From the NCBI RefSeq assembly GCF_017654505.1, contig NC_054534.1, positions 13,055,193-13,119,192 on the forward strand: a DNA stretch of 64,000 nucleotides, written 5' to 3'. Each line of letters begins with the position of its first letter. The first letter of the stretch is position 1. The notes below the pieces were generated by a model. It searched no databases. It had not been told where the DNA came from and saw only the letters and a program-made list of their open reading frames with translations. This DNA comes from Polyodon spathula (Eukaryota > Chordata > Actinopteri > Acipenseriformes > Polyodontidae). Below are positions 51,733-64,000 of the stretch, one piece after another. A program made the translations under genes and the position numbers.

Positions 51733-54603
51733 AGCCATTTAATAATCTAGAAGACACGTTTCTAGGTCCGCTGCCAGTTAAACATTAAATCGTGAGAATC
51801 TCATGAGTTGTGTGTAATGAATTGCTGTATGATAAAAATGTGTTGTCTTCCACTGGCTTTTACACAGGGCCAAGTGATTGACTTCCGTGGACTGATCCAA
51901 GGTGCAATTAAAGGAGCGTCACACAATGTAAACGGCTTAAACGGTTTAGCTTGGTGTTCTAAATTAACCATCTTTGAATCAGGAGGAAATTCATTTGCAT
52001 GACATATCAAAGTATCAAGTTTAGCTATGTTGAATCTAAAGCGTAGAACTGCAGGTGATTTACAGTGTCTGAACACAGTTTATTATGAAGCTTTACCTGA
52101 TACTTTTTTGTATTTGTTTCTGATTTCTATAGGAACATCTTATTAAACCTGTCAGTGCCTTTAGTAGAATGAACAGTGAAATGAGAGAATTGGCAGCTGT
52201 AATAAGCAGGGTAAGAAATGCACTGAAACTGTTTCAGAAATAGATTGAACCAAAGCGAGGTAACATTGTTATGGTGGTATAATGTTAAAACTATCAGGAT
52301 GTTGTCTTCTCTTAAAGGATATATATTTGCACAATCCAAATGTGAGGTGGGATGACATTATTGGACTTGATGCAGGCAAGCGATTAGTCAAAGAAGCTGT
52401 CTTGTATCCTATTAAGGTACTGTGATAGCAAATTCTGTGATATTTCTGCAGTTCTTTGCGCTGTTCAAACATAAGTGCATTTCTGCTAAGAGCTATAAGG
52501 AAAGAAACACATGTTATGTCTTAAATCCATACCAGTATCATTCTCAGATCCAGGGTAGTGCATCTTCTCTAGATTGTGTAGTTTGAATGATCAGGAATAG
52601 AAATGTGTGGCTCAGCCCTTGGATACAAATGAAAATGTTTTCTTGGGTGTTATTTATTTGGCCTCATACATTTTTTACAAAAATGGTGGTAAGATCAAAA
52701 TGGCTAACTGAACCTCAACTTTATGAATGATACAGTAGAGTGGATTTCTACACATTTTTAATGAAGTCAGTTGTCAAGTACATTATTATTTTGAACTGAT
52801 GATGATGACGAAAGCATCTCTGTCCCCTTTTAGGGCTTGTATTGCAATGCAGCCCTAGACAGAAAGAGGACCTTATTTTCTAAAACATGAATTCAGATGA
52901 TCTCATAGTAGATAATAAGATCTATGTTAACCATCTAAATAAACACACCAGGTATATAAAACATGGAGTGCTTCACTCATAATAATCATTTGAAAAGCAG
53001 TTCCATCGCTCTAAACCTTTAAGTTTAGCCTTCCATATATCTATCGGTGGTAATGTCATACTTCCTGCCTTAAAGTGTATCATATTTTGCATTTTACAGT
53101 ACCCCCAGCTATTTACAGGGATTCTTTCTCCTTGGAAAGGGCTATTGCTCGATGGACCACAAGGCAAGTAGTCACCATGTCTCTAGAGGTTAATTAATGC
53201 AATACTACAAACTTTTAAATGCACTACATTATCATTTTATATTGGAACAGCCCAGGTCACACATGGTAAAAGTAATACACCTTTGTTTTTATAGTAGTCT
53301 TAACCAGTGAGTTAAAGACTGATAATTCTGAATCCTTCTATTTATAATTATTTAAAAAAGCACTTTAGGACCTGCAGCTAACCATTTAAATATAACATAC
53401 TTCATAAACCTACTGTAGATAGATTGTCTCAATATTTCAGCATCTATCATTGTCAGCAAATGGAGAGGGGATTCAGAAAAGCTGATTCGGGTAAGTTGTC
53501 TGGAAATCCCTAGCAGTCCACAAACTGGCACTAGGCACCATCGCTGCACAAGAACTGGATGGATATGGGCACTGAAGAGACGAGTCATGCCAGGCTGGGC
53601 AGTGGGTGGAAAGTTTACATTACAGCTGTCTCTGCTCGTCCAGCTCTTAGGACTTTAGTCTACAGTGCTGCCAGTCCAACAAAAAAAATTACATTATGAA
53701 TCAGATTATTTAAAGTGTAGTTTTCCACTCTTTGCTCAGGTTTTGTTTGATCTTGCAAGGTACCACACCCCTTCTACTATTTTCTTGGATGAGTTGGAAT
53801 CAGTAATGAGCCACAGAGAAACAGGCCCAGGGTAAGACCCTTCTGCAGTTGTGACAGTAATACCAGAAAACAGGAACCAAGCAGTTCATATCCCAGAGTT
53901 ATCCAGTCAATTTTGATTAGCTTTGATTTCCTGGCTACCTAGAATCTCCCTACAGGAAGCTCAAGTTTGGAATAGATCAAAGCTGTTGTTTTTTATGAAT
54001 GTTTTAGTCATATAGTTATTTTTTTTTTTTTTACTAATAGCTGTAACTGGGTAGGATAGTAGTTGAAATACATATTTTACTGCTAGATACTGAAGTCCTG
54101 TTAGCCATGAGAGACAGTACCTTTTGGTTTTGGCATTTTTTACGCACTATAGTTTGTGCATTAGAGAGGCCTATTGCTAAACGTCAAAACAACAAAAATC
54201 ATATGTAAAAAAAATAAGTTGTTTTCCTAGCCATGGTTGAGAGTTAGACAAGAACACTCACCTAACCTGTATCACAAAATAAATGTATTTCATGTTAATA
54301 AAGGTAGAGTAGCTTCAAACCGCAGTGCTTATGTGGTCCTTTCTCATGCCATGCTTACTTGTGACACCACTATGTGTTACCAGTATTGGTCTTTTCGTTT
54401 AAATGTATAATTAAGATTCTACTTATTTACAATAATTGTTTGTTAACCTTTGTAATTATCTCAACTGTATTTTGTCTTTCTTGGAGTCTGTATTCTCTTT
54501 TGAATTATGTCATGCTAAATGCTGAAATCACAAACATTTTCACTTGTCCCTCACTTGAATCAAGTTGTTGTTTTTTTTTTAATAAATTTATGTGTTGCCA
54601 ATG

Positions 54604-54947
<344 letters not shown>

Positions 54948-55191
54948 TGACAGTTTATGATATTCTGAATTATAATAGCCTTACTTTGCAGTTTTTGTAT
55001 TAATGCAAAATGAGATTACTTTGTATTAGGCTTTGCAGAATAAGAAATAGGAAGGGGGTTTACATTATACGTGATTTGTTTTACCATTCTTATTTTTTTG
55101 TTTGCAGGGAACGAGACCATGCCATGTTGCGAAGATTAGAGAAAATAATCTTAGTGGGTCACCAACCAAAGAGGCAAGACAGGCTATGATC

Positions 55192-56696
55192 AAACTTCAA
55201 CTCCAAATCAATTATTGTAAGGTGACATTGGTTTTATGTTGGGAAATATTTTTAAGAAAAATGAAAAACTGAAATATCTTGCTTGCATAATTATTCAACC
55301 CCTACACATTAATATTTGGTAGAGCCACCTTTCGCTGCAGTAACAGCTTTAAGTCTTTTGGGGTAAGTATGTACCAGTTTTGCACACAGTGTCGAAGTGA
55401 TTTTGGCCCATTCTTCTTGGCAGATTTGCTCCAGGTTGTTCAGGTTGGTTGGACGACGCTTGTGGACCGCAATCTTCAAATAGTGCCACAGATTCTCAAT
55501 GGGATTGAGATCAGGACTTTGACTGGGCCACTGTAAGACATTTACCTTTTTGTTCTTGAGCCACTCCAATGTTGCTTTGGCCTTGTGCTTGGGATCATTG
55601 TCCTGCTGAAAGGTGAATTTCCTCCCAAGCTTCAGTTTTTTAGCGGACTGAAGCAGACTCTCTTGCAGTATTTTCCTGTATTTTGCTCCATCCTTTCTTC
55701 CGTCAATTGTAACAAGATGCCCAGTCCCTGCTGATGAGAAGCATCCCCACAACGTGATGCTGCCACCACCATACTTCACTGTAGGGATGGTGTGTCTTGA
55801 GGCATGGGTAGTGTTAGGTTTGCGCCACACATAGCACTTAGAGTTTTGGCCAAAAAGCTCTATCTTGGTCTCATCTGACCACAAAACCTTTTCCCACATC
55901 GCAGCTGGGTCACTCTCATGCTTTCTGGCAAACTCCAGACGCGCTTTCAGATGGTACTTTTTGAGTAACGGCTTCTTTCTTGCCACCCTTCCGTACAGGC
56001 CAGTGTTATGCAGAGCTCTTGATATAGTTGACTGGTGCACCATTACTTGACTCCCAGCCACTGAACTCTGTAGCTCCTTCAAAGTGATTGTTGGCCTGTG
56101 GCTTCTCTCACAAGTCTCCTTCTTGTTTGAGAGCTGAGTTTTGAGGGACTTGGCAGTGCCTGTGTGGTGTGATGCAGCTTCCACTTCCTGATTATTGATC
56201 CAACTGTGCTCACTGGGATATCCAAACACTTGGATATTATTTTGTACCCTTTCCCTAATCTATGCATTTGTATTACTTTATCTCTAAATTCTGTAGAATG
56301 CTCTTTGGTCTTCATTTTCCTTCAGATTCACAGCCTTACCATTGATCCTTCAACAGTGGGGTTTTTATCCAGAAAATGTGACAGCAACTTTAATAGTTCA
56401 CAGGTGGAGGCCAATGGTAAGATAATTGTGTCCTCGTTAGGGCAATTTCTTTCATCGGTGCAAACTGGGAGCTTCCACAGCACAAGGGTTGAATACTTAT
56501 GCAAGCAAGATATTTCAGTTTTTTATTTTTCTTAAAAATATTTCCTAACATTAAACCAATGTCACCTTATAATAATTGATTCTGAGTTTCAGTGTTTAAA
56601 AATAGAATATCAAACAGAACGAAGTTTTACTGTACCATTTGTAATTCGGTAATATGAGAGAATTGGCCAGGGGTCTGAATACTTTTGCAAGGCACT
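55192..56696 (-). mobile_element. Tc1-like transposon missing its left outer end
   Basis: The right end (GGGGTCTGAATACTTTTGCA, then AGGCACT, followed by TA) is a full terminal repeat that continues inward to AATCAATTATTATAAGG. At the left only the inner part of that repeat remains (AATCAATTATTGTAAGGTGA near 55,207), so roughly 110-130 bp of outer repeat are missing. The left edge abuts a KATNAL2 exon. With one end lost the copy should be unable to move. It is related in sequence to the 44,600 element but has different termini. Confidence 0.9.
55309..56315 (-). pseudogene. Tc1-like transposase with one frameshift
   Basis: The start at 56,315 reads MKTKEHSTEFRDKVIQMHRL and continues through the first DNA-binding domain (VSTVGSIIRKWK). 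The frame breaks at about 56,110-56,150. The other frame then runs to the stop at 55,309 with the second helix-turn-helix (VHQSTISRAL), GRVARKKPLLKK, WSDETKIELFG (first Asp), FQQDNDPKH (second Asp), SPDLNPIENLW (Glu) and the terminal AAKGGSTKY. All three catalytic acids are present. Inactive because of the frameshift and the loss of one transposon end. Confidence 0.92.
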
Positions 56697-56779
56697 ATAT
56701 ATATGATATAAGATTATTCAAGAAAATGTTAAATACAAGCATTTAGTGATCATGAATTTATTTCTTCAATTATTTTTAT

Positions 56780-57232
56780 AATTTTTTAAATTTTTGGAAT
56801 GTCCAATTATTATTCAACCTGGCTCACCACTGCAACCCCCGAACTAACTCGGGAGAGACAACAACAAGCACTTGTGTCCTCCAAAACAAGTGCCATCGGC
56901 TGTCTGCTTTTTTTCAGTCTGCGTGCCCACCTATACTGCCATATCCAGATCTTACAGCGTCGGAGGATCATGCAGTTCCTAGTTGCATACAGGCTGGCCT
57001 GCAGGTGCCCGGCCAACCAAATGGGTTCCTGGTGTGCAGTGAGCCATGGACTGCCCAGCTGACCTAACCCCTACCCCACCTGGGCAGTACTTGGCCAATT
57101 GTGCGCCATTCCCTGGGAACTCCCGTCCATGGTCGGCAGTGGGATAGCTTGGATTCGAACTGGCGATCTCCAAGCTATAGAGTGCCTCCTGCACTCAGGC
57201 AGAGTGCCTTTACTGGATTCCCCCCTAGCCAC
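56780..57232 (-). mobile_element. Full-length tRNA-derived SINE (about 450 bp)
   Basis: Read on the minus strand it starts near CAGTAAAGGCACTCTGCC, has a B-box-like GATCGCCAGTTCGAATCC at about 57,150-57,175, a long unrelated body and an AT-rich tail (TTGGACATTCCAAAAATTTA). Two other copies of the family are in the window, at 54,604-54,727 and at the right edge. The open frames across it are not genes. Confidence 0.75.
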
Positions 57233-57234
57233 CA

Positions 57235-58089
57235 ATTAATATGACAAAGACCAAAATATAAAATGTTTGGTAGTTTAACAAACAATCTTTATAAATAAAC
57301 GAAAGCACTTAAACAACTTAAGCCAGAAAAAGAGGTACTTATTTCCAACATCTGCAACATAATCAAGAAGTATTACAGACCAAATTAAACTGAAACGCTT
57401 GAAAAAAGTGCAACTCAAAAGACTATTACAGGTAAAGCAGGTATAAGAATTGTCTGAGCAGCTAAAAGAAAATCTACAATTTAAAGCCAAGGACTTAAAA
57501 GAAAGATTTCGGTTTTGTTTGTTTTTGTTAGTTTGTTTTCGGTAATCGATAATAACTGAAAACACACTCCCGAAGACCTGTTGAGAAGATTCAGTGGTTA
57601 TGGTGCACACTAAAAAATGTTAAATTCTGCCAAATGTTTTTGTCTTTAAGCATTATTAAGTCATTTTAAGAAAAATAAAAGTGAGGAAAATACAGAAATT
57701 ATTTATGTATTTATGACATAGGTCAAAATGATTGCATATTACCTTTCAATTCAGGGTGTGGTAGCCAGTAGAGGCCGCTAAACAAACAGTTGAAATAATA
57801 GTAATGGTTTTATGGGTTAGGTTTAGGGGTTATGTTTTTGTTTTTTTTTGTTTGAGACCTTAAAATAAATAAGCTGCACGAGCACAACGAGAGCCATAGT
57901 ATTATATTTATTGCTTCTAGTTTTCGGTTTTAATTGAGAAACGAGAAAGCACCCCTGATACAAAAAAAAAAAAAAAATGAAACAAACATCAGAAAACACG
58001 TTGTTCTTGGTTTGAACGTAGAGGCCAGATATCAGAATCCCCATGTTCCTGATATCTTCCCCTAGTGTTCAAAACTGACTGTTTGTGAC

Positions 58090-58174
<85 letters not shown>

Positions 58175-59030
58175 TATACACACACACACACACACACTTT
58201 ACAATATGCCCAATACTGAAATAGTGACTCCTATTCACCAGTGGGCTTGATCTGCAAGGAGATGCAGGTACTCACGGCCTTTTTTACTGTCCTGTGGGTG
58301 TTTTCTGATGTATGAACAGTTTTTTCTTCATCTGTATACAAAGGTTGCATTTTTAAAAATGAGTTCTTGTGATGAAGTGCCATTTTCCTATTGATCTTTT
58401 GTAACTCTAAATGTCACAGGAAAATTTATTTCACAGAGAGCACCCAACCCATAATGCGGGTCCTTCATTCAATATTGTTTTCAAACTTTAATTAAATAGT
58501 TAAAGTTCCAGCATTAATTAATTAAGTTTTGGTGTGTAGCTTTTTAGCATTATGTCTGTCTTTATCCGTGTATAGTTAGATGATTTTGTTTATAAAATAA
58601 TACGCTGTAATTTGTTGTTAATCACCCAACTACAAACTTATATTTTTCAATATTGCTAAAATAAGATCAAGATAGATCTCTGCAACCTCTGTGGATGGCA
58701 ACCTTTAAATACATCAGTGTCACATGAATGTCCCCATTTAGGTGATAGTCTATCGTCTAACTCATTCTTTGCCTCATTTTCACTGCCTAGCACTACAGGC
58801 TGCAGCTGCCCACAACTAGCTGCTGAAATCAAAAGAGCATTTCAGTGGGGTTTTTTTGTTTTTGTTTTTTTTTTCCCCAAACCTGGCCAACCTCAAAAAT
58901 TCTTGCTGTGTGTCAAAGGTCACAGGAGGATTGTATTTGATTTTAAAGAAGCTGGCGGTAACAAATACATTTAACCATAAACTCATTACAAATAAAAAGG
59001 AATCTGGTTAAGGAAAGCACAGCCAAACAA
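57235..59030. other. Gene-free stretch downstream of the KATNAL2 remnant
   Basis: I looked here for the missing KATNAL2 C-terminal exons (expected motifs of the type GYSGSDI and the C-terminal katanin helix) on the plus strand and found none. It contains a TA tract (58,090-58,180) and a short CA tract. An 85-codon frame at 58,717-58,974 has no recognised similarity. Confidence 0.5.
58090..58197. repeat. (TA)n(CA)n microsatellite
   Basis: About 90 bp of TA repeat followed by about 18 bp of CA repeat. Confidence 0.95.
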
Positions 59031-60625
59031 CTTTGAGTGCTTAAGTCTGCCTGCCGTAATCTTGAACGCAAGTGGAGGTTGTCTGGTCAAACTGTTTACA
59101 AAGAGATGTGGACTGACCATCTCACGTGCTACAGACGTGCACTCGCTGCGGCCAGGGTGCTTCTCTGAAATCAGAACTATGGGACACGGTAAACCTAATG
59201 TTCTCTTTAAGACCATTGACAAAATCCTATATCCAGCCACCGACATATCCATCTCCGATTCATCCTCCTCTCTAACCTGTCATGATTTCTCACCGGTCAG
59301 CTGATGAAACATCTCACGGATAATAATCTGCTTGAATCTCTACAGTCTGGCTTCCGTATTGTGAATGAGCCGGTTCTCCCTCTGTGCTTGTCCTCCTTGA
59401 CCTAACAGCCACTTTTGGCACCATAGATCATGGCATTCTTCTTGACCGCCTTCAGAAGTATGCTGGGATCTCTGGAACCTCTCTATCCTAGATATCCTCT
59501 TACCTATCCGGACACATACAGTCTGTTTTCTATGCTGGATGCAGTAGTGTCGCAAACCCAGTCACTTGCGGTGTCCCACAAAGGTATCTTCTTGGGGCCC
59601 CTTCTATACACGCTTTCCTTAAGTCAACTCATCCATCAACACAGCCTCATGTTTCACTGCTATGCTGATAACATCCAGCTCTACTTAAACCTCAACCCTG
59701 GATGCCCCTCTGCCATGGTCTGGCTCTCGGCTTGGATGTCTGCCAGTTTTCTTCAGCTGAACACTAGCAAATCTGAACTCCTTCCAGTAGGACCTAAAAC
59801 TCAACTTAAGAATCTCAATAGAGCTACCCACAACCTCAGAAACTGTCTGCCCTGCTGCCTTCCCCCACAGTACGAAGCCTTGGTGTACTTCTTGACAGCT
59901 ACCTCTGCTTTGATGCTCACATCTCCTCCGTGGTCAAATATTCCTTCTACCATCTTCAAACATCTCCAAAGTCTGTCCCTACCTTTTGCTCCCGGATGCG
60001 GTGATACTTTATCTTGCATTTTTCTCCTCGACTCGATTACTGCCACTCTTATATGGTGGTCTCCCGGCACGCACCATAAACTGACTGCAGCTAGTTCAGA
60101 ATGCCATTGCCAGGCTCCTTACCAGATGTAAAAAAACATGATCACATCACCTCCCCCTTCTTGTCTAGCTACACTGGCTACCTGTAAAGTTCAGGATTAC
60201 TTTAAAAACTCTCCTGCTCACTTACAATGCCCTTTATCACACAGGTCTGGAGTACCTCCTCGACTTGCTGACCCGCTGTGTCCCTGCTGAGGGGGCTCCA
60301 ACGCTTTGGTGCATGATGCGCCCGCGTCGCTAGTTTTAAATTAACTCTCAAGACCCGCCTGTTACCTCTTGCTTCCCATGCTCTTTAAGCTTGATATCTG
60401 CTATTTGCTGTTGTGTTGTTGCTACTGTTACATATTATGCATTTGTCACTGTATTTAATGTATAATGCTTTTTTTTTTTTTTTTTTTTTTTTTTACTGTA
60501 TGTCAGGTATTATGCATTTCTCTGTATTTAAAGTATTATGGATTTTCTTCTTACTGCATCTTGTAAAGCGCTTTATGATGGTGGTCCAATATGAAAGGTG
60601 CTATATAAAATAAAGATTGATGGAA
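59030..60625 (+). mobile_element. L2-type LINE, 5'-truncated, inactive
   Basis: The copy starts within ORF2 between the endonuclease and the reverse transcriptase: CRNLERKWRLSGQTVYKEMW, then FKTIDKILYPATDISISDSS. The polymerase follows in shifting frames: LDLTATFGTIDHGILLDRL where LDLSAAFDTIDH is usual, GIFLGPLLYTLSLSQLI, and YADNIQLYLNLNP where YADD is usual. At least two catalytic Asp positions are therefore changed. The 3' end is diagnostic: AAAGCGCTTTATGATGGTGG, then AAAGGTGCTATATAAAATAA at 60,590-60,610. A long T run (60,471-60,494) lies inside the tail region. Confidence 0.88.
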
Positions 60626-62149
60626 ACAACCAGATTTTGTCATTGCGTTTATCATAAATAAAAACCAAAATGTGACTTCAGACTTTTGAGTTGTGTGCCA
60701 AAGCAGGATGAACATTTAACAAAGCTCTCCGCTTTCAGTGAGCAAAATAAAGCTGAAAGAAAAACAATAAAGAAAATAACATGTGTGCTTTACCTAAATA
60801 AAAGAAAATAACACACCTCCAAGCTACGTGATGACACACTTCCTTTGTAGCCAGTGTGGTTGCATAGAGTACGAGATACAAACCTGACCAGACAGCCGTG
60901 CTCAGCCGCTTGGGCGAGCCGTGGAAACACTCCGTTTTGTTGCCGTGGGCAGCCACAGCTGAAAAGCGCTAAACAGTGGAAAAGGGGCATTATAATAGAA
61001 ACTGTTTTCTGGCAAGTTGAAACTGCTGATGGGCCATTACTATATCAAGTTAATTGGGTAGTCACACAAAATAATGCTATTGATAATTGCCCCAAATCAG
61101 AGGTTCCCAGCAACACCACTTTTGAAACTATTTTATAAAAACAAAACATAACACAGGAAAATATTTAGTTGGGCTTGATTTTGCTAGAATATTAGTTACA
61201 TAGCTATAGGACACTATTCTTGCTACTTTAATTAAAAAAAAATGCTGCTAGTCTCTTAAGTTTAGTGTCTGAAATGTTGTTACAAATGATATCAGCATTC
61301 GTAACAACAAATTGCTTTACAATTAACACACAACACAACCCAGCATTAAGCAGTGATGATCCATGCCCACGCCTTCATATGGTGTTAAACACCTTTATTT
61401 AACATTAGCTTTTGAATTACGCATTTGAACATTGCATCTTCTAATAAGGCAGTTTTAACATTGTTGCAGTACTAAAACTGAATACAGAGCAGGACCTAAA
61501 CAGTTTTGATAGTTACATAAAACAGGTTTGTGGTTTACGTGTACTACTCCATATTTGTAAACAATAAAACATTATTTAACCAAATTGTTGTGTAATGATA
61601 AGGAGACTGATCTACATACCATATGATACCTACAGGGTCTCCTGTTGTGATGCTTCCTGAAATTGATTTGACCATTTTTTCTTACAAATAACTACTACTG
61701 AAAGCCACAATCAAACCACAACTATCTACTTCAAATAGCAGTTAATAGTGTGAGTATATTGGCCAATATAAATCAAGAACAGGAATTAACCAATCAACAA
61801 AGGATTTGTCAAAATGACAGATGTCACCTTGTGCATAGACCACACACAGCGCAATTCTAAAGGTTAAAAAACAAACCCACCTGTATAGTAAATCACAAAA
61901 GCAAATACAATAAGTTAAGATGTCATGTGTAGGGTGTCTTGTTACAAGAGACATAATGTCTCACAGATTGAGTAGGCAGGATCTTACAATAAAAGACATG
62001 CCACACACCTGTTGACTTCTAAAACAGTTTTACATGTTTTAAGAATTATGGCTAGATTATTATTCTTGATAAATAGATGCTTGTCTTTTCCCATGGTATT
62101 TTTTTGTCTACTAATATTCTTCAAGTATTTAATCCATGCTGTCCCCCTG
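60626..62149. other. HDHD2 3' flank and KATNAL2-HDHD2 convergent spacer
   Basis: No exon supported on either strand, including none of the missing KATNAL2 C-terminal exons. On the minus strand, ATTAAA (reverse complement at about 62,128-62,133) and AATAAA (reverse complement at 61,394-61,399) are candidate HDHD2 polyadenylation signals; neither can be confirmed from sequence alone. Confidence 0.5.
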
Positions 62150-62733
62150 TCAAAGAAGGTTCTCAATGATATGCTCCACCGCTTGGGGAAAGCTGTCACA
62201 AGTCAGATAGGGCAATGGATTTATTTTCCCTTCATCTCCTTGTCGGTATTTACCTGAAAGACAAGAGTTTAAGGCCATGGTAGTGCTACAGGATTGTCAG
62301 TAGTCTCGCTTTCAAAGATCACCTACAGCAGCTTTTCTTCTAGCATAGTAGAGTATTCTTTGTTTTTAGCTATGCCCCAAATAAGGTAGCGAGCATGCAC
62401 AAACCCACTTGCATTCACTAGGAAGTCCTTGTGAACGAGATGCAAGTCAGTAACTCTTTCCTGGGCAGACCCACAAAACTTTTTATATACGTAATGATTT
62501 ACTCATGTCTCCCCCATTTCTCAGAGAGGCACATATACAATCCAGGGTACTTACCAGTTCTCACTAATATTCCCAGCATGCCAGCATTTTGTGCACCACC
62601 AACATCATCTCTTGCATCCTGTGGTTTTAAGCAAATTCCACAAATCAAAACCTACAATTTGCTAGAATTTTGTAAATTGAATACAAAAGACTTACAGGAA
62701 CAAAAAAGAGAGGACTTAAAAAATGAAGTCTGC

Positions 62734-62801
<68 letters not shown>

Positions 62802-63439
62802 CAGAATTTATATATATAATTACATGTTCATCTAATTGATGAGTGATTGTTAATTTCACAGTACACGAGAGCTTGTCACTATTGTCTATGTGCATTAGCC
62901 AAAAAAGGTCCCCATCCTCAATTTTAGCCATCTTCATGCAAAAGGTTAAGCATGAACGCAACAAAACCATTTAGACGGATGCATGTTGATAAACTCTTGT
63001 ATACTGCTTTTTTTAACGATATGATAACAGATACTATATTGGCAGGTAATGTTTTTGACAAATATACATTGGTATTCCATTTCCTGCAATGCTGCTATTC
63101 AATTAAAACCTGTGGCCCTGAACAGCCAGACACAAATAATATAAACACAGTGGTAACACATAAACTGTATTTTTTTTATACTGTTATATGACTGCAGCAG
63201 TTCAGGTGCAGGTGACACATACATCACCAATCATAACAGCCTCCTCTGGAGAACAGCCAAGGTCTCGGAGAGCCTCAAGGAAGAATGTTTTCTCTGGTTT
63301 TCCCACTACAGTTGCTTTTGTGTCCGCAGCATATTCGAGACCAGTGACAAATGGCCCCGGTCCCAGTGCTAAACCATCTTTCCTCTTGTAGTACCTGGCT
63401 TTGTGTATTGCAATCAGCGGCGCGCCATCAAGAATTAGT
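62150..63439 (-). CDS. hdhd2: HDHD2, last three coding exons (5' part outside window)
   Basis: Haloacid dehalogenase-like hydrolase domain-containing protein 2, a HAD-superfamily protein of the phosphatase type with no firmly established physiological substrate. In minus-strand order the exons are 63,439-63,223, 62,618-62,555 and 62,253-62,150, with phases that join exactly and GT-AG introns. Exon one of these encodes 72 complete codons: [20 protein letters not shown], then [20 protein letters not shown], then [20 protein letters not shown]. It ends MIGD, and with the next exon ([20 protein letters not shown]) forms HAD motif IV (GD....D). The conserved Lys of motif III is in VGKPEK. The last exon ends [19 protein letters not shown] and stop. 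The motif I Asp and the cap lie outside the window. No lesion was seen, so this part appears functional. Convergent with KATNAL2, as in human. Confidence 0.95.
62738..62797. repeat. (AT)n microsatellite in an HDHD2 intron
   Basis: About 60 bp of AT repeat between the second-last and third-last HDHD2 exons. The Y/I-repeat reading frame through it is an artefact. Confidence 0.95.
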
Positions 63440-63942
63440 CTAGAAGAACAGATGAATGGTCAGTAATCTTCCAGGTAATGCCTGCCTTGGAGAATGATTA
63501 TGCTAAAATAGAAATTTTATATTGCATTGCAAATAAACTGCTGGGAATTCCATTTATTGTATGCTGAAATGTTGCAATTCCAAAATAATACATTAACAAA
63601 CACCTGGTACTACCAAGCACATGGTACAATTTTATTATGACACAGCTCTCACGTAGCAGTTTATATTTGACTTTGGGTACAATAAACCACATAACATAAA
63701 CCTTGAAAAACACATTCACACACATACATATTTCTTTATTCTACCCAAAGCATGGCACAGTGTTATGGTTTGATCATAAAATTCGTGACATTTAGCATAT
63801 CATATTATTCCTGATGACAGTTATAAAGTGAAAGCGTGTACATAAGATAATAGTCCAATCACTCAGCCTGTGGTTGATCTGGTTTACTTACAGTGGGAGA
63901 TGTTGAGTAAAACTTTGGTTCAGGATTAATAATCAAAACATA
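63440..63942 (-). other. HDHD2 intron
   Basis: This lies upstream of the exon at 63,439 on the minus strand, with acceptor TTCTTCTAG. No further exon was recognised before the window edge. Confidence 0.6.
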
Positions 63943-64000
63943 AATGCCTTTTTTTAAATCTTTTTATTTTTTTTAGTGTGCCCAATTAGTTTTCCCCTCA
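63943..64000 (-). mobile_element. SINE tail, cut by the window edge
   Basis: The end reads TTTTTTTAGTGTGCCCAATT, then AGTTTTCCCCTCA. It resembles the tail of the SINE family seen at 54,604 and 56,780. Only the tail is inside the window. Confidence 0.55.

Noticed and set aside
56206..56535. 109-codon plus-strand frame
   Set aside because: Antisense to the Tc1 transposase and terminal repeat of the 55.2-kb element.
57140..57232. tRNA gene at the head of the 57-kb repeat
   Set aside because: The B-box belongs to a SINE family with other copies in the window; no intact acceptor stem is evident.
59430..60131. 233-codon frame as a host gene
   Set aside because: It is a chance-open frame through an L2 LINE; reverse-transcriptase motifs and the L2 tail surround it.
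57235..62149. Missing C-terminal KATNAL2 exons
   Set aside because: Plus-strand reading found no GYSGSDI-like or C-terminal katanin motif; the interval is repeats and AT-rich DNA.

Overview
This is vertebrate genomic DNA: AT-rich, intron-bearing, with long CA/TA microsatellites and many transposon remnants. I infer a ray-finned fish, most likely a non-teleost such as a sturgeon or paddlefish. The evidence is several Tc1-like families, L2/CR1-like LINEs, tRNA-derived SINEs, hAT and Harbinger-type MITEs, and a gene order that matches the tetrapod arrangement. The species is inference; no database was searched.

Positions 1-40,300 hold almost no recognisable genes. They contain a minisatellite at the left edge, microsatellites, two dead Tc1 elements (6.35-7.37 kb and 19.9-21.4 kb), a 607-bp non-autonomous Tc1-like element (9.3-9.9 kb), a LINE 3' end (23.2-23.55 kb), a hAT-like MITE (26.3 kb), a tRNA-derived SINE (27.7 kb), a foldback MITE (28.7-29.1 kb), a Harbinger-like remnant with a MADF-like reading frame (29.7-30.3 kb) and a LINE remnant (38.3-38.6 kb). 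One unidentified exon-like block with good splice sites and one in-frame stop lies on the minus strand at 25,345-25,467.

Positions 40,379-43,474 carry a complete four-exon SIGMAR1 (sigma-1 receptor, 222 aa, plus strand). A nearly intact Tc1 transposon follows (44,600-46,233).

Positions 47,647-55,191 carry a recognisable but broken KATNAL2 (katanin p60-like AAA ATPase) on the plus strand. Thirteen exons can be placed. Exon 1 aligns with a GTG in place of ATG and a stop at codon 4. The rest of the LisH region is absent, and a DIRS-like gag fragment sits in that interval. The Walker A exon is absent, the last visible exon has a one-base frameshift, and that exon runs straight into a Tc1 element whose outer end is missing. 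The C-terminal third was not found.

The right end holds SINE and L2 LINE sequence and then the last three coding exons of HDHD2 on the minus strand (62,150-63,439). HDHD2 continues beyond the window. The order SIGMAR1 > KATNAL2 > < HDHD2 keeps the convergent KATNAL2/HDHD2 arrangement of tetrapods. The most interesting observation is a KATNAL2 copy eroding between two apparently intact neighbours, as expected for a duplicate being lost after genome duplication.
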